From Pelobacter sp. UBA6093 (GTDB lineage: Bacteria > Desulfobacterota > Desulfuromonadia > Desulfuromonadales > Syntrophotaleaceae): DNA of 39,066 bases. A program made the position numbers and the translations under genes. Of the stretch, positions 33,288 to 39,066 are shown in pieces. Location: NCBI GenBank assembly GCA_002435955.1, contig DIWZ01000033.1:143615-182680 (forward strand). The letters run 5' to 3'. The notes beneath the pieces were generated by a model. It was not told the origin of the DNA. It was given only the letters and a program-made list of their open reading frames with translations, and did not search any database. How positions within the stretch are numbered: the first letter of the stretch is position 1; every line of letters begins with the position of its first letter.

Positions 33288-34583
33288 ATGGCAAATGTTG
33301 TTATCGTTGGTGCCCAGTGGGGCGATGAAGGAAAGGGCAAGGTTGTCGACATCTACACCGAGTACGCCGACGATGTGGTGCGCTTTCAGGGCGGCAATAA
33401 TGCCGGTCACACCCTGGTGGTGGGTGAGGAAACAACCGTTTTGCATCTCATCCCATCGGGCATCCTTCACGAGGGCAAGCGCTGCGTTATCGGCAACGGT
33501 GTTGTGCTTGATCCCAAGGTCTTCCTGGAGGAGATCGACAAGCTGAAAAAGAAGGGCTATCTCAAGGATGACCGCCAGTTGGTCATCGACGGCAACGCCC
33601 ATATTATCATGCCTTACCACAAGGCTATCGATATCGCCCGTGAGCAAAAATCCGGCGCTCGCAAGATCGGCACTACCGGCCGGGGCATTGGACCCACTTA
33701 TGAAGACAAGGTCGGCCGGCGTGGCATTCGGGTCATGGACCTGGTCCGCCCCGAAATCTTTGCCCGCAAGGTCAAGGAAATGCTGCCGGAAAAAAATTTC
33801 TACCTGGAAAAATATCTGGGGGTCGAGCCCCTGTCGGAAGATGCTATCCTGGAAGAATACAGCGTCTATGCCCAGCGGCTGGAAAAATACATCGACCGCG
33901 CCTCCCTGCTCCTCAACCGGAGCATCGCGGAGGGGCGTAATATCCTGTTCGAGGGAGCCCAGGGAACTTTGCTGGATATCGATCATGGCACCTATCCCTA
34001 TGTGACCTCCTCGTCTACCGTCGCTGGTGGCGCCTGCACCGGTAGCGGTGTCGGTCCCTGCGCCATCGATGCGGTCATCGGCATCGTCAAGGCCTACGTG
34101 ACCCGCGTCGGGGAAGGTCCCTTCCCCACGGAGCTGCACGACGAAATGGGCGAGCAGCTGCGCCGGGATGGCAGCGAATTCGGGTCCACCACCGGCCGCC
34201 CTCGCCGCACCGGCTGGTTTGACGCCGTGGCTCTGCGTGAGGCGGTGCGCATCAGCGGCATGACTGGCCTGGCCATCACCAAGATGGACGTACTGAACAG
34301 CCTGGAGGCTATCAATATCTGTACCGCTTATTCCTACAAGGGCGAGTTGCTTGAGGATTTCCCCCACGATCTGGATATTCTCAAGGAATGCAAGCCGGTT
34401 TACGAACAGATGGAAGGCTGGCAGGCCGACCTGGGCGAAGCGACTTCTTTCGATACCTTGCCGCCCAAGGCACAGGCCTATCTGAACAAGCTTGCGGAGG
34501 TGTCCGGTTGCCCGATTGTGCTGGTGTCCATCGGACCGCGCCGCGACCAGACCATTCAGTTGAAAAATCCCTTTGACAAGTAA
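33288..34583 (+). CDS. purA: Adenylosuccinate synthetase
   Basis: A 431-residue enzyme joining IMP and aspartate with GTP to make adenylosuccinate, the first committed step of AMP synthesis. The N-terminus has GAQWGDEGKGK with catalytic Asp13, and GGNNAGHT with His41. Further signatures are GTTGRGIGP, GAQGTLLDIDHGTYPYVTSS and the substrate loop TTGRPRRTGW. Length is standard. AGGAGA precedes the ATG, 21 bases after hisZ, so the two are probably one transcript. A GGCAGA/TCTGCC stem lies about 30 bases downstream but has no T run. Confidence 0.97.
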   Translation: MANVVIVGAQWGDEGKGKVVDIYTEYADDVVRFQGGNNAGHTLVVGEETTVLHLIPSGILHEGKRCVIGNGVVLDPKVFLEEIDKLKKKGYLKDDRQLVIDGNAHIIMPYHKAIDIAREQKSGARKIGTTGRGIGPTYEDKVGRRGIRVMDLVRPEIFARKVKEMLPEKNFYLEKYLGVEPLSEDAILEEYSVYAQRLEKYIDRASLLLNRSIAEGRNILFEGAQGTLLDIDHGTYPYVTSSSTVAGGACTGSGVGPCAIDAVIGIVKAYVTRVGEGPFPTELHDEMGEQLRRDGSEFGSTTGRPRRTGWFDAVALREAVRISGMTGLAITKMDVLNSLEAINICTAYSYKGELLEDFPHDLDILKECKPVYEQMEGWQADLGEATSFDTLPPKAQAYLNKLAEVSGCPIVLVSIGPRRDQTIQLKNPFDK

Positions 34584-34686
34584 GTCGAAATAGGGTAGAA
34601 ATTGCCTCATTCGGGGGCAGAAAGCGAGTCTGCCGGGCGATCAAGAAAATTTAATCGTCCGCTACGAAAAAAAATAAAAAAAAAGA

Positions 34687-34715
34687 TTGACTCGCCGGAA
34701 GCTTTCACGTATAAA
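34687..34715 (+). promoter_or_regulatory. Sigma-70-type promoter of the tRNA pair
   Basis: TTGACT and TATAAA are separated by exactly 17 bases, with an A-rich tract just upstream resembling an UP element. Transcription would begin about ten bases before tRNA-Lys. Confidence 0.8.
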
Positions 34716-34732
34716 GTGGCCTCCGTAGCAAG

Positions 34733-34808
34733 GAGCCGCTAGCTCAGTTGGTAGAGCATCTGACTTTTAATCAGATGGTCGTAGGTTCGATCCCTACGCG
34801 GCTCACCA
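34733..34808 (+). tRNA. tRNA-Lys (anticodon UUU)
   Basis: The acceptor stem GAGCCGC pairs with GCGGCTC, followed by A and an encoded CCA. The D-arm (AGCTCAGTTGGTAGAGC), anticodon stem TCTGA/TCAGA around CTTTTAA, and T-arm with GGTTCGATCC are all regular. Length is 76 bases. Confidence 0.98.
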
Positions 34809-34813
34809 TTTAA

Positions 34814-34891
34814 GTCCCTATCGTCTAGCCCGGCCTAGGACACCGCCCTTTCACGGCGGCGACGGGGGTTCGAATCCCCCTGGGGACGCCA
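34814..34891 (+). tRNA. tRNA-Glu (anticodon UUC)
   Basis: The acceptor stem GTCCCTA pairs with TGGGGAC (one G-U), followed by G and an encoded CCA. The anticodon stem CCGCC/GGCGG encloses CTTTCAC, and the T-arm has GGGTTCGAATCCC. Length is 78 bases, five bases after tRNA-Lys, so both come from one precursor. Confidence 0.98.
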
Positions 34892-34897
34892 AAGTCA

Positions 34898-34930
34898 ACA
34901 GCCCCACTGCCTTAATGGCGGTGGGGCTGT
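34898..34930 (+). terminator. Terminator-like hairpin after the tRNA pair
   Basis: ACAGCCCCACTGCC pairs with GGCGGTGGGGCTGT over 14 bases (one G-U) around TTAAT. It directly follows tRNA-Glu. The downstream T run is missing (CTGCGT), so it may stop transcription weakly or stabilise the precursor's 3' end. Confidence 0.65.
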
Positions 34931-34987
34931 CTGCGTATCACCCTCTGTCAAACCATCTGCAGTCGTTCATCTCTTTGGAAGGGTCGT

Positions 34988-35449
34988 ATGTCCGAAACCT
35001 GCCCGGTAGTGGAAATTTTCAGCGATGGCGCCTGTTCCGGCAATCCTGGACCTGGCGGTTACGGTACCCTGCTGCGGTGCGGCGACCATGTTCGCGAACT
35101 GTCGGGCTTCGCTCCTGAAACCACCAACAATCGCATGGAGTTGCTCGGGGCCATTGCCGGCCTCGAAGCGCTGACGCGGCCCTGTCTGGTCCGCGTGACC
35201 ACCGATTCCCAGTACGTCTGCAAGGGGATGACGGAGTGGATTCAGGGTTGGCGGAAAAAGGGGTGGAAAAACTCCAAAAAAGAGGATGTCGCCAATCGCG
35301 ATCTGTGGGAAAGGCTCCTGACACTGAGTGGCAGGCACCAGATTACCTGGCATTGGGTGCGTGGTCACGCGGGCCATCCGGAGAACGAACGTTGCGATGA
35401 ACTTGCCCGCCAGGCCATCACCAACGGATGCTGCACCTCGCCTGGTTGA
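34988..35449 (+). CDS. rnhA: Ribonuclease HI
   Basis: A 153-residue enzyme that cuts the RNA strand of RNA-DNA hybrids. All four metal-binding acidic residues are in place: Asp13 (FSDGA), Glu51 (RMELLG), Asp73 (TTDSQY) and Asp137 (ERCDELA), with the conserved His127 in GHAGHP. The basic handle region GWRKKGWKNSKKE is present, as in E. coli RNase HI. GGAAGGG precedes the ATG. It sits alone between the tRNA pair and the nuo operon. Confidence 0.97.
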   Translation: MSETCPVVEIFSDGACSGNPGPGGYGTLLRCGDHVRELSGFAPETTNNRMELLGAIAGLEALTRPCLVRVTTDSQYVCKGMTEWIQGWRKKGWKNSKKEDVANRDLWERLLTLSGRHQITWHWVRGHAGHPENERCDELARQAITNGCCTSPG

Positions 35450-35492
35450 ATCCCCCTCCCCCTTTTTTTCCTTTTTCGTTAAAACTCCCACG

Positions 35493-35521
35493 TTGGATAA
35501 ACCCTAAAACTGTGTTATTCT
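35493..35521 (+). promoter_or_regulatory. Candidate sigma-70-like promoter of the nuo operon
   Basis: TTGGAT and TATTCT are separated by 17 bases, in the 121-base gap before nuoA, giving a leader of about 40 bases. The match is moderate and untested. Confidence 0.45.
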
Positions 35522-35570
35522 TGTCAGCGTTTGCTGTTGATCTACCCTGACTGCCCAAGGGAATAACCGC

Positions 35571-35999
35571 ATGGCTTCTGAAAACATCTCCACGGAACAA
35601 CTGGCCGGCCTTGATGCGTTGATGTCGCCTCTGGGATGGGATCTGGTGGCCTTTGCCTTATACGTTGGCCTGGCTTGCACCATCGTCGGCAGTCTGCTGT
35701 TGGCCGCCCGATTTTTAGGCCATCGCACCCGCTCTCCCCTTAAAGGTCAGCCTTACGAATGCGGCGTGGAACCGAGTGGACCTGCACGGCCGGGATATCC
35801 GGTACCTTTTTATTTAACCGCCATCTTTTTTGTGGTATTCGATGTTGAAGTGGCATTCATCGCCTCCTGGGCGGTGGCCTACGATCTGTTGGGCTGGCAG
35901 GGACTGGCGCAAATTGCCTTTTTTATTATCACCTTGCTGATTGCCCTGTTCTATCTGTGGCGCCGGGGGGCTCTCGATTGGGGCCCGCAACGCCGTTAA
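35571..35999 (+). CDS. nuoA: NADH-quinone oxidoreductase subunit A
   Basis: A 142-residue membrane subunit of complex I with three helices (about 24-48, 80-105 and 112-132). The conserved loop between helices 1 and 2 reads KGQPYECGVEPSG, including the Glu-Cys-Gly motif near the quinone channel, and helix 2 has FFVVFDVEVAF with its buried acidic residues. AAGGGA lies upstream of the ATG. First gene of the nuo operon, 14 bases before nuoBCD. Confidence 0.96.
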   Translation: MASENISTEQLAGLDALMSPLGWDLVAFALYVGLACTIVGSLLLAARFLGHRTRSPLKGQPYECGVEPSGPARPGYPVPFYLTAIFFVVFDVEVAFIASWAVAYDLLGWQGLAQIAFFIITLLIALFYLWRRGALDWGPQRR

Positions 36000-36013
36000 A
36001 GGACTCGTGACGG

Positions 36014-38398
36014 ATGAGCGAACCGATTCCAAAGAACATTGTCCTCACCACCCTAGATGATGCCATCAACTGGGGGCGAAAAAACAGCATGTGGCCAATG
36101 TTTTTCGGCCTGTCGTGTTGTTTCGTCGAAATGATGGGCAGCATGACGCCGCGCTTCGACCTGGCGCGGTTTGGCGCCGAGGTACTGCGCGGCTCGCCGC
36201 GCGAAGCGGACCTGATGGTTATTGCCGGCACACCGTTTAAAAAAATGGCCGCCAGCATGTTGCGCGTTTACGAGGAGATGGCTAATCCCAAATGGGTCAT
36301 CGCCATGGGCAGTTGCGCCAACTCCGGTGGCATGTACGATGTTTACAGCGTTATCCAGGGAATTAACCAGATCCTGCCGGTGGATGTCTATATCCCCGGA
36401 TGTCCGCCGCGCCCCGAAGCGTTCATCCAGGGCCTGATGGTGCTGCAGGAGAAGGTTGCCCGCGACGAACGTCCCTCCAGGATGGTGCTGAACATGCAGG
36501 GCGGCAGTGAAGGCACAACCGTGCCGATCCTCATCGATGGCCACAGCAAAAGCCGCGATACCCGCGGGCCGGGATACGGGCACTGCCCCATCCGCGGGAG
36601 CTCCCAGCAGGCCCCGGCCTTTTACGGCAGTCGCGCCGCCGGCATGTGGCGACCGGCGCAGCCGCAGATCGTCTTCCCAGCCTCGACGGTACCCTTACTG
36701 GAGCAGGTAAGGCAGCGTTTCGGTGACGCCGTGCAAGAGGAACAGACCGCCGATATGCCGACGCTGGTGGCAGATCCCGGCCAGGTTCCGGAATTGCTGC
36801 GGTTTCTCAAGCAGGAGATCGATGAGCCGTACCAGCGCCTCGAGGATCTGACCGCCGTCGATGAAACCGCGCGCAGCAGTCGGCCTGCCCACGATCTGAC
36901 GCTGGTTTACCATCTGTTGTCCTATGAACGCGCCGGATATCTGCGCGTAAAGGCGCCCTTGGTCGACGATCAGGTCGAGGCGCCCTCCATTACCGGTCTG
37001 TGGCCGGCGGCCAACTGGTATGAACGCGAGGTGTTCGACATGTTCGGCGTCCGTTTCGCCGGCCACCCCAACCTGCGACGCATCCTGATGCCGGAAGGCT
37101 GGCAGGGGCACCCGCTGCGCAAGTCCCACCCCTGCAGGGCCACCGACATGGCACCTTTCACCCGGGATACCGCCACCACTATGGTGCCGCCGGAAGGTTC
37201 CCGCTTTTTCAGTCCGCAGAGTAATGCCGACCAAAATACCCTCTCCATTCTCAATCTCGGTCCCCAGCATCCCGGTACCCACGGCATCCTGCGGGTCATT
37301 CTGAAGCTGGCCGGCGAAGAGATCGTCGATCTCGATTCGGAAATCGGCTACCATCACCGTGGTGCGGAAAAGATCGGTGAGCGTCAGCATTGGAACCAGT
37401 ATATCCCCTACACCGACCGCATCGATTATCTGGCCGGATCCCTTAATAATCTTGCTTACTTGTACACGGTGGAAACCCTTTGTGGTGTCGAGGTGCCGCC
37501 GCGCGCCCGCTATATCCGCATCCTGCTCAGCGAACTGTTCCGCATCGCCAGCCACCTGGTGTGGCTGGGCACCTTCGCCCATGACGTCGGCGCCATGACG
37601 CCGGTGTTCTATGCCTTTGACAGCCGCGAAAAGATCTTCGATATCATCGAAATGGTTACCGGCGGGCGCATGCATCCCTCCTGGTTCCGCATCGGCGGCG
37701 TGCCGGAAGATCTGCCCGACGGCTGGCGCGCGGCCGTTGACGCCTTTACCAGTGGCTTCGATGCCCGCATCGACGAGTTCGACCGGTTGCTGACCGACGG
37801 CCCGATTTTCCGTGCGCGTACCGAGGGCATCGGTATCGTCAGCCGGCAGGACGCCATCGAGCTGGGCTTTTCCGGACCCAACTTGCGTGCCACCGGACTC
37901 GCCTGGGATTTGCGCAAAACCATGCCCTACGCCGGTTATGATGAGTTCGATTTCGATGCTGTTACGGCTGAAGGGGGCGACAGTTTCGCCCGTTACCTGG
38001 TGCGCCTCGGGGAATTGCGCCAGAGCCTGCGCATCGTGCGTCAGGCTGCCGAACGCATGCCGGAGGGGCGCTGGGGCAGTGCCGATTACCGATACACTTA
38101 CCCCAAACGGGAAGACGGTCTGCACGATATCGAGAGCCTGATTCACCATTTTCTGCATGTCAGTCGCGGGCCGACGGCGCCGCGTGGCGAATGCTATCGG
38201 GCGACCGAGTCGAGCAAGGGCGAGTGTGGTTACTATGCCGTCAGCGACGGCGGTACCAGCGCCTATCGTATGCGTATCCGCACGCCGAGTTTTCCCCACT
38301 TGCAGGCCCTGCCGCAATTGAGTCGCGGCGGACTGGTGGCCGACGTCATCACTATTCTCGGCTCGCTCGATTACGTGCTGGCCGACCTGGACCGCTGA
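36014..38398 (+). CDS. nuoBCD: Fused NADH-quinone oxidoreductase subunits B, C and D
   Basis: One 794-residue open frame carries three complex I subunits of the peripheral arm. NuoB occupies about 1-160: the N2 [4Fe-4S] ligands are Cys35, Cys36, Cys101 and Cys130, with the same spacing as in E. coli NuoB. NuoC follows a linker (about 165-215) and spans about 216-390, with NWYEREVFDMFGVRFAGHP as its signature. NuoD spans about 405-794, with GPQHPGTHG near the quinone site, YHHRGAEKI and the C-terminal ending ADLDR. NuoC-NuoD fusions are common in bacteria; the additional NuoB fusion is rare. No stop or frameshift interrupts the junctions. AAGGA lies ten bases upstream of the ATG. One base separates it from nuoE. 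Confidence 0.95.
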   Translation: MSEPIPKNIVLTTLDDAINWGRKNSMWPMFFGLSCCFVEMMGSMTPRFDLARFGAEVLRGSPREADLMVIAGTPFKKMAASMLRVYEEMANPKWVIAMGSCANSGGMYDVYSVIQGINQILPVDVYIPGCPPRPEAFIQGLMVLQEKVARDERPSRMVLNMQGGSEGTTVPILIDGHSKSRDTRGPGYGHCPIRGSSQQAPAFYGSRAAGMWRPAQPQIVFPASTVPLLEQVRQRFGDAVQEEQTADMPTLVADPGQVPELLRFLKQEIDEPYQRLEDLTAVDETARSSRPAHDLTLVYHLLSYERAGYLRVKAPLVDDQVEAPSITGLWPAANWYEREVFDMFGVRFAGHPNLRRILMPEGWQGHPLRKSHPCRATDMAPFTRDTATTMVPPEGSRFFSPQSNADQNTLSILNLGPQHPGTHGILRVILKLAGEEIVDLDSEIGYHHRGAEKIGERQHWNQYIPYTDRIDYLAGSLNNLAYLYTVETLCGVEVPPRARYIRILLSELFRIASHLVWLGTFAHDVGAMTPVFYAFDSREKIFDIIEMVTGGRMHPSWFRIGGVPEDLPDGWRAAVDAFTSGFDARIDEFDRLLTDGPIFRARTEGIGIVSRQDAIELGFSGPNLRATGLAWDLRKTMPYAGYDEFDFDAVTAEGGDSFARYLVRLGELRQSLRIVRQAAERMPEGRWGSADYRYTYPKREDGLHDIESLIHHFLHVSRGPTAPRGECYRATESSKGECGYYAVSDGGTSAYRMRIRTPSFPHLQALPQLSRGGLVADVITILGSLDYVLADLDR

Positions 38399-38399
38399 C

Positions 38400-38888
38400 A
38401 TGGCGATGCTACTTTCGGAAAAACAGATCACGCAGCTTAAGCGCCGCGTAAAGGAAACCCCCCATCCACGGGAAATGATCCTGGATGTTCTGCATGCCAT
38501 TCAAGATGCAAACGGTTGGATCTCGGAAGAGGGGGTCGAACTGGCCGCCATCATCCTCGGTCTTTCGCCTTTGCAGGTTGAAGAGGTGGCAACTTTTTAC
38601 GACAAGCTCTATCGTCGCCCCGTGGGCCGAAAAGTCATTCATATTTGCGATTCTATCTGTTGCTGGAGCCGGGGGAGCGAAACGCTCATGCTGCGTCTCC
38701 AGCAACTGCTTGGCATAGCCCCTGGCGAAACCACGGCCGACGGGATGTTCACCCTGCTGCCGACCTGCTGCCTGGGGGCCTGTGCCGAAGCCCCGGCGGT
38801 GCGCATTGGCAAAACCCTTTACGGCAATGTTGCGCCCGAGCAACTCGAAGCGATACTGGATAGCGAACGGGCGGAGGGGCAATTATGA
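38400..38888 (+). CDS. nuoE: NADH-quinone oxidoreductase subunit E (24 kDa-type)
   Basis: A 162-residue subunit of the NADH-oxidising module that binds the [2Fe-2S] cluster N1a. The ligands are visible as C-x4-C in CDSICC and C-x3-C in CLGAC. The N-terminal helical bundle includes MILDVLHAIQDANGWI and the EEVATFYDKL tract typical of the thioredoxin-like NuoE family. The ATG lies one base after the nuoBCD stop codon, and the end overlaps nuoF by four bases (ATGA), so translation is coupled. Confidence 0.96.
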   Translation: MAMLLSEKQITQLKRRVKETPHPREMILDVLHAIQDANGWISEEGVELAAIILGLSPLQVEEVATFYDKLYRRPVGRKVIHICDSICCWSRGSETLMLRLQQLLGIAPGETTADGMFTLLPTCCLGACAEAPAVRIGKTLYGNVAPEQLEAILDSERAEGQL

Positions 38889-39066
38889 GAAGCTGTGAGC
38901 CGCTGCTGTTCAAAAACCGCCGTATCGGTGAAACGGTATTTCTTGATGGATATCGCAAAACCGGCGGGTACCAGGGGCTGGAAAAAGCGCTGCGGGACAT
39001 GTCGCCTGCAGCGGTGCGGGATGAAGTCAAGGCTGCGGGGCTGCGGGGACGCGGCGGCGCCGGTTT
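38885..39066 (+). CDS. nuoF: NADH-quinone oxidoreductase subunit F (N-terminal part, cut by window end)
   Basis: The first 60 codons of the NADH- and FMN-binding subunit. The visible part contains GYQGLEKAL and ends in GLRGRGGAGF, the start of the FMN/NADH-binding glycine-rich loop of NuoF. The ATG overlaps the nuoE stop codon. The rest lies beyond the window. Confidence 0.92.
   Translation, partial: MRSCEPLLFKNRRIGETVFLDGYRKTGGYQGLEKALRDMSPAAVRDEVKAAGLRGRGGAG

Noticed and set aside
33273..34610. 445-codon minus-strand frame opposite purA
   Set aside because: Shadow of a clear adenylosuccinate synthetase gene.
34733..34891. tRNA pair as an integration site for a mobile element
   Set aside because: No integrase, no duplicated tRNA 3' end and no change in composition; rnhA and nuo follow directly.
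36695..38500. 601-codon open frame on the minus strand opposite nuoBCD and nuoE
   Set aside because: Shadow of well-identified complex I genes; it crosses a gene boundary and has no motif.

Overview
This 39 kb window is a gene-dense bacterial chromosome segment. The likely source is a Desulfuromonadales-type deltaproteobacterium of the Pelobacter/Syntrophotalea/Geobacter kind. That is inference from gene content: a fused B12-dependent isobutyryl-CoA mutase (icmF), GAF/sigma-54 regulators, PAS hybrid kinases, an archaeal-type methionine adenosyltransferase, a hisZ-purA pair, and a complex I operon with fused nuoBCD. No plasmid, phage, transposase, integrase or CRISPR array is visible.

Layout. 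1-3.2 kb: icmF, whose substrate-site residues (Phe542/Gln684) indicate isobutyryl/butyryl-CoA rather than methylmalonyl-CoA. 3.3-6.1 kb (minus): a three-GAF sigma-54 activator with a GTG start. 6.1-6.3 kb: a divergent control region with a perfect inverted repeat. 6.3-8.9 kb: an RCK/TrkA-type regulatory subunit and a CPA2 antiporter. 9.1-10.7 kb: rdgC coupled to a gamma-glutamylcyclotransferase-like gene. 10.9-13.1 kb: a three-PAS hybrid histidine kinase, ending at a strong bidirectional terminator shared with queH. 13.2-16.2 kb: queH, archaeal-type MAT and marC. 16.3-22.1 kb (minus): tamA-tamB, an outer-membrane assembly module. 22.5-24.7 kb: a thiamine-diphosphate enzyme of the acetolactate synthase family behind a long leader, then a small glycine-rich lipoprotein. 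24.7-29.5 kb (minus): a tight operon of a PhnP-like metallo-hydrolase, an unrecognised 606-residue protein and an EF-G paralogue. 29.8-34.6 kb: pepA, a cold-shock protein, hisZ and purA. 34.7-34.9 kb: tRNA-Lys(UUU) and tRNA-Glu(UUC) with a promoter and a terminator-like hairpin. 35.0-35.4 kb: rnhA. 35.6 kb to the end: nuoA-nuoBCD-nuoE-nuoF (nuoF cut by the window edge).

Most genes are housekeeping. The features that most deserve attention are: (i) a dispersed, partly palindromic intergenic repeat with at least five copies in this window, one being a perfect 24-bp palindrome just upstream of tamA; (ii) the operon joining an unknown 606-aa protein to a PhnP-like hydrolase and a second-type EF-G; (iii) the NuoB-NuoC-NuoD triple fusion; (iv) the perfect inverted repeat between the GAF/AAA+ regulator and the RCK-antiporter pair; (v) the archaeal-type MAT.

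Functions were assigned by reading motifs and family resemblance by eye. No database search was run. Start codons were chosen from ribosome-binding sites and gene overlaps, and several differ from the longest open frame.
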